Position numbers and translations under genes: made by a program
Origin: Gemmatimonas sp.
GTDB taxonomy: Bacteria > Gemmatimonadota > Gemmatimonadetes > Gemmatimonadales > Gemmatimonadaceae
Length of the DNA: 35,904 nt
NCBI GenBank assembly: GCA_011390935.1
Contig: JAABRL010000002.1
Span: forward strand, 1-35,904
Direction: 5' to 3'
Notes under the pieces: model-generated
The model's input: only the letters and a program-made list of their open reading frames with translations
Databases searched by the model: none
Told to the model about the DNA's origin: nothing
In this document: positions 32,793 through 35,904 of the stretch, piece by piece
Position numbering within the stretch: position 1 is the stretch's first letter
Layout: every line of letters begins with the position of its first letter

Positions 32793-34019
32793 ATGTCCGT
32801 GTTTGGTCAGCATGAAGAAAAGACGCTCGCGCAGTTCGAGCAGATTCGTTCACAGGCCGTGCATGCGGCGCTCATGGCCGACGGTCATGTGGGATACGTC
32901 ATGCCGATCGGCGGCGTGGCCGCGTACCGCGACCTCGTGTCGGTGGTTGGCGTGGGGTTCGACATTGCGTGCGGCAACGCCGCGATCCGCACGAACCTCA
33001 CGCTGGCCTCGTTCGGTGGGGGGGACGAGTCCGTGCAGACGGCGCTCAGCGAGTTCGCCAACCAGATCGCTGATACCGTGAGCTTCGGCATCGGGCGCAA
33101 GAACCGCGCCGATGATGCGCCTGAGGGGCACCCGCTCTTCGAGCATGCGGCGTGGGAGGCTGTGCCGGCATCGCATCGCGACGCACTGCGCGAGAAGGCG
33201 CGCGCGCAGCTCGGCACGGTGGGCAGCGGCAACCACTACGTGGACGTGTTCGTGGACGAACGTGGTGCGATCTGGGTCGGCGTGCACTTCGGTTCGCGCG
33301 GCCTCGGGCACACCATCGCGTCGGGGTTCCTCGCGCTCGGTCAGGGTGCGTCGTGGGGAGATCGCGTGCCCGAGCGTGAAGTGCTGCTCGATGTGCACGC
33401 ACCGTTGGGCCACGACTACTGGCAGCTCATGCAGCTGGCGGGCGAGTACGCGTACGCCGGACGCGAGTGGGTGGCGCGCAAGGTGGTGGCGCTGCTCGGC
33501 GGCGAGGAGCTCGAGCTCGTGCACAATCATCACAACTTCGCCTGGCGCGAGGTGCACGGCGATGAGGAGCTCGTGGTGATTCGCAAGGGCGCCACGCCCG
33601 CGTTCCCCGGCCAGAAGGGGTTCGTTGGCGGGTCCATGGGGGACGATGCCGTGATCGTGTGCGGGGTGACCGATGATCGGGCGTCCGACCACGTGCGGGC
33701 GTTGCAGCAGTCGGCGCTGTTCTCCACGGTGCACGGGGCTGGGCGCGTGATGTCGCGCACGCAGGCGGCCGGCAAGCGTCACCGTCGGACGGGGCGTCAG
33801 CTGAGCCGCGGTGAGGTCTCGCCCGGCATGATGACGCGCTGGGTGCAGGAGAAGGGGGTCGTGCTGCGTGGCGGCGGTGTAGACGAGAGTCCGCATGTGT
33901 ACCGTCGGTTGCCCGACGTGCTGGCCGCGCAGCGTGGTACGGTGGACGTGCTGCACGTGCTGCGCCCGCTCATTGTCGTGATGGCCGGTGACACGGAGTT
34001 TGATCCGTACAAGGACTGA
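32793..34019 (+). CDS. rtcB: RtcB-family RNA ligase
   Basis: Joins a 2',3'-cyclic phosphate or 3'-phosphate RNA end to a 5'-OH end, using GTP and Mn2+. 408 aa. The metal and active-site residues are retained: D57 and C60 in GVGFDIACGN, H148 in GSGNHYVDV, H165 in VHFGSRGLGH, H247 in VHNHHNFAWRE, RKGATPAFPGQKGF with the guanylate-site region, and H314 in HGAGRVMSR, the residue that carries GMP. It is divergent from E. coli RtcB in wording (DIACG for DIGCG, HNFAWRE). It follows the small protein by 50 bp, with AGGTG just before the ATG. No rtcA, prfH or Ro60 gene is adjacent. The structured RNA region upstream is a possible client or regulator. Confidence 0.92.
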   Translation: MSVFGQHEEKTLAQFEQIRSQAVHAALMADGHVGYVMPIGGVAAYRDLVSVVGVGFDIACGNAAIRTNLTLASFGGGDESVQTALSEFANQIADTVSFGIGRKNRADDAPEGHPLFEHAAWEAVPASHRDALREKARAQLGTVGSGNHYVDVFVDERGAIWVGVHFGSRGLGHTIASGFLALGQGASWGDRVPEREVLLDVHAPLGHDYWQLMQLAGEYAYAGREWVARKVVALLGGEELELVHNHHNFAWREVHGDEELVVIRKGATPAFPGQKGFVGGSMGDDAVIVCGVTDDRASDHVRALQQSALFSTVHGAGRVMSRTQAAGKRHRRTGRQLSRGEVSPGMMTRWVQEKGVVLRGGGVDESPHVYRRLPDVLAAQRGTVDVLHVLRPLIVVMAGDTEFDPYKD

Positions 34020-34044
34020 ATCGGGCGTGGACGCACGCCCGATT
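34019..34044 (+). terminator. First hairpin after rtcB
   Basis: An 11-bp stem, AATCGGGCGTG (34019-34029) with CACGCCCGATT (34034-34044), loop GACG, starting at the last base of the rtcB stop codon. T-poor tail. Confidence 0.6.
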
Positions 34045-34079
34045 CAACCCTTCTCGAAGGTTGGTGTTGAGGGAAGACC

Positions 34080-34115
34080 AACCGCCCCGGATCGCGAGTG
34101 CGATCCGGGGCGGTT
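34080..34115 (+). terminator. Second, stronger hairpin after rtcB
   Basis: A 16-bp perfect stem (34080-34095 with 34100-34115) and loop GAGT, followed by GTGCATG. Its left arm overlaps a third stem, GGTTGGT/ACCAACC (about 34059-34083), which would compete with it. Confidence 0.6.
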
Positions 34116-34265
34116 GTGCATGTGTGCCCCCGCGGATGCGCTGCGGATTCGGCGGCTAGTCCTTGGCCACCTACGTATCTCGACGTATGGGCACCGCGTT
34201 GGAGCGGGGCAGATTGGAGCGGCAGGTGGAAATGGTTGCACAACCCTCGAACCGGAGCCCTCCCC

Positions 34266-34688
34266 ATGTCTGCAGCTTATCCTCGGTCGGCGGCCCGTCG
34301 CGTCGCGCTTGGCGCGCTGTTCTGTAGCACGGCCATCGCATGTGACTTCAGTCCCACGGGTTCGAGCGGCAACTGGGGCTTCGGTGCGTGCACTTCCGGC
34401 GCGTACACCGTCTTCTCCATCGGGTTTGTCCCGGCCGACACGCTGCGCCTGCGCGTCGGCGAACAGGACACCGTGGAGGTCAGGGCACTCGATGCCGCGG
34501 GCGCATTCGGCGAGTTGTGTGGCCCGCGAATCGGCGTCTCGACACTGGCCACCGACGTCGCCACTGTTTCCGGCAACGGCGGCGGCGTGGCGAGCGTCAC
34601 CGTGCGCGGCGTCGCGCCCGGCAGCACCGTGCTCCATGCCGTGGCCGGGGGCCGACGCGACAGCCTCGCCGTGCTCGTGCGACCATAG
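34266..34688 (+). CDS. Lipoprotein with bacterial Ig-like (BIG_2-type) domain
   Basis: Exported 140-residue protein. The signal ends in the lipobox TAIAC (about 26). The mature protein has two cysteines (GACTSG and ELCGPR) likely bridged, then the Ig-like pattern ADTLRLRVGEQDTVEVRALDAAGAF, RIGVSTLATDVATVSGNGG, ASVTVRGVAPGSTVLHAVAGGRRDSLAVLV. The 'ATV...G.VTG..PG.t.I.A' flow is typical of BIG_2 domains of surface proteins. Start ATG 34266 has GGAG about 8 nt upstream. It lies alone; the role is likely structural or adhesive, but no ligand is evident. Confidence 0.75.
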   Translation: MSAAYPRSAARRVALGALFCSTAIACDFSPTGSSGNWGFGACTSGAYTVFSIGFVPADTLRLRVGEQDTVEVRALDAAGAFGELCGPRIGVSTLATDVATVSGNGGGVASVTVRGVAPGSTVLHAVAGGRRDSLAVLVRP

Positions 34689-34834
34689 CTGCGGTCGATC
34701 GTCGCAACACGGATGTCACGATTCCGTTTTTCCACAGTCGCATGGCGTTTCCCTCTTTCGCGAATCACAGACCGCTTGCATGTTGATTTCTCGTTGCTGT
34801 GCAATCCTGTGATCTCACCCGGAACGCGATCGTT

Positions 34835-35503
34835 ATGGGCTATTTCCGTTGCGACGCCTGTGGAGCGAAGGCGCTGTCCGCGGCATCGACGTGCCCGCGC
34901 TGCCACCATGCGTTCGATCTCCACGACGCCGGGGGGCGGCGCGTCGCACTGCGGCGCTGCTCGGGCTGTGACCTGATGCACCGTGTGGATCGGCCGTGCT
35001 CGGCATGCGGGGACGTGCCGTCGGTTTCTCTCCGGCCGTGGGCCGTGCGGGCCGCAGCGGCGGCGGGTGTCGCGGTGACGCTGTGGGTAGGTGCCTCCCT
35101 CGGCCGCGGCCTGGTAACGGATCGGGCGCCGAGTCTGACCGTCGGCGGGACGGACGTCGCACGCCGAGTGGTCGCCACCCTTCCAGTGAGCAGCGGCCAG
35201 GCGCCCGCAGTGGGTGCGATCGGGGGCGCGGCGCCTGATGAGCAGGCGTTGCCTGACACGCCGGAAGCACCGAGCCAGGCGACGATTGCGCCGGACTCGA
35301 CGGCTTGGCAGCCCGCGGTCGCGCGCACATGGGTGAACGTGCGAAACGACGCGAGCCCCGACAGTGAGGTGGTGGGCGTGATCAGCCCCGACTCGCGCGC
35401 GCTGCTGGGGAAGACCCGACGCGGCTGGCGCCGCATCACGCAGGACGAAGTGACCGGCTGGGTGGACCCGCGCCTCTTCTCCTCCGAAGACGCTGGCGGC
35501 TGA
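34835..35503 (+). CDS. Zinc-ribbon, single-TM protein with SH3-like domain
   Basis: Unknown function, 222 aa. Four CxxC pairs (C6/C9, C20/C23, C42/C45, C55/C58) form two zinc ribbons in the N-terminal cytoplasmic part. One TM helix (about 71-91) follows, then an Ala/Pro/Asp-rich linker and a bacterial SH3-like domain (about 162-215: ARTWVNVRNDASPDSEVVGVI, LLGKTRRGWRRIT, VTGWVDPRLF). SH3b domains bind cell-wall peptides, so the protein may link an intracellular zinc-ribbon sensor to the envelope. ATG 34835 was preferred over GTG 34799, because the ribbon begins immediately after it. The design parallels the membrane zinc-ribbon protein at 23206-24261. Confidence 0.75.
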   Translation: MGYFRCDACGAKALSAASTCPRCHHAFDLHDAGGRRVALRRCSGCDLMHRVDRPCSACGDVPSVSLRPWAVRAAAAAGVAVTLWVGASLGRGLVTDRAPSLTVGGTDVARRVVATLPVSSGQAPAVGAIGGAAPDEQALPDTPEAPSQATIAPDSTAWQPAVARTWVNVRNDASPDSEVVGVISPDSRALLGKTRRGWRRITQDEVTGWVDPRLFSSEDAGG

Positions 35504-35575
35504 GCGTCGCGATCGGGCGCTCATGACCGCCGCGCCCCGCTTTTCGCACCCCCGGTCGGCCATTACGTTCGACCC

Positions 35576-35904
35576 ATGACCATTTCTCCGACCGACCTGC
35601 GCGTCGCGATCGTCGGATCTGGCCCGGCAGGCTTCTACGCCGCCGAGGCGCTCCAGAAGGCGGCGCCGGGCATCCGCATCGATCTCATCGACCGACTCCC
35701 CACGCCATTCGGGTTGGTGCGCGGCGGCGTCGCGCCCGACCACCCCAAAATCAAGTCGGTCACGCGCATCTTCGACCGCATCGCCACCCAGCCTGGCTTT
35801 CGCTTCCTCGGGCACGTGCACGTGGGGCGGGACGTCACCGTGGACGAGCTGCGCGCGCGCTACGACGTGCTCATCCTCTGCTACGGCGCGGACAGCGATC
35901 GCAC
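35576..35904 (+). CDS. fprA: FprA/adrenodoxin-reductase-like ferredoxin-NADP reductase (3' end outside window)
   Basis: The first 109 codons only. The N-terminus has the FAD motif [14 protein letters not shown] (15-28). It is followed by [21 protein letters not shown], the signature of the adrenodoxin-reductase/FprA group, which transfers electrons between NADPH and ferredoxin. ATG 35576 sits 72 bp after the previous stop; no clear Shine-Dalgarno or promoter is visible. The rest, with the NADP site, lies beyond the right edge. Confidence 0.85.
   Translation, partial: MTISPTDLRVAIVGSGPAGFYAAEALQKAAPGIRIDLIDRLPTPFGLVRGGVAPDHPKIKSVTRIFDRIATQPGFRFLGHVHVGRDVTVDELRARYDVLILCYGADSDR

Noticed and set aside
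34277..35821. 514-residue minus-strand frame over the Ig-like, zinc-ribbon and FprA genes
   Set aside because: Covers three recognisable plus-strand genes and has no motif of its own.
1..35904. Mobile elements, prophage or defence island
   Set aside because: No transposase, integrase, terminal repeats or att-like duplications, and no abrupt composition change that I can see.

Overview
The window is a GC-rich, gene-dense bacterial chromosome segment. Frequent GTG starts, short GTGA stop/start overlaps, many secreted or lipoprotein beta-propellers, PorV-like and zinc-ribbon proteins and a Bacillus-type fadNA pair together suggest a Gemmatimonadota-like heterotroph. That taxonomic guess is an inference from gene content. 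I see no insertion sequence, prophage, CRISPR array, tRNA or rRNA.

Layout. (1) 0-4.2 kb: a 5'-nucleotidase-type lipoprotein, cut by the left edge, converges on a two-gene minus-strand unit made of a solute-binding lipoprotein and a hybrid histidine kinase, with no permease. (2) 4.4-7.5 kb: a tightly coupled trio of SDR dehydrogenase, acyl-CoA dehydrogenase (ACAD10/11-like) and phosphotransferase kinase. It has the same content as the core of the Pseudomonas putida levulinate (lva) pathway and could channel 4-hydroxyacyl-CoAs into beta-oxidation. (3) 7.75-8.3 kb: a CHRD lipoprotein. (4) 8.4-11.9 kb, minus strand: fadN-like and fadA-like genes, which could finish the degradation started in (2). 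(5) 12.0-13.7 kb: msrA and a PlsC-like acyltransferase on the minus strand, and msrB diverging almost back to back from the acyltransferase. (6) 13.3-20.3 kb: msrB followed by a PorV-like beta-barrel, a choice-of-anchor-B FG-GAP/LVIVD protein, a YncE-like propeller and a VCBS-repeat lipoprotein, probably one operon. (7) 20.3-25.7 kb: an iodotyrosine-deiodinase-like nitroreductase, an M1 metallopeptidase, a membrane coiled-coil zinc-ribbon protein, a small STAS/SpoIIAA-like protein and a secreted protein with two repeats. (8) 26.0-31.7 kb: an NHL propeller diverging from a HupE/UreJ-like protein, then a c-type cytochrome and a PQQ dehydrogenase that probably work as a periplasmic oxidation chain. 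(9) 31.8-34.1 kb: a promoter, a highly folded region of about 370 nt ending in a classic intrinsic terminator, a second long hairpin, a 105-residue protein of unknown function and an RtcB-family RNA ligase. (10) 34.2-35.9 kb: an Ig-like lipoprotein, a zinc-ribbon/SH3 membrane protein and the start of an FprA-like ferredoxin-NADP reductase.

The two points most worth following up are the putative structured RNA beside rtcB (31840-32395) and the SDR-ACAD-kinase trio. The lone binding protein paired with a hybrid kinase, and the propeller operon headed by msrB, come next. All functional calls come from reading motifs by eye; no database search was run.
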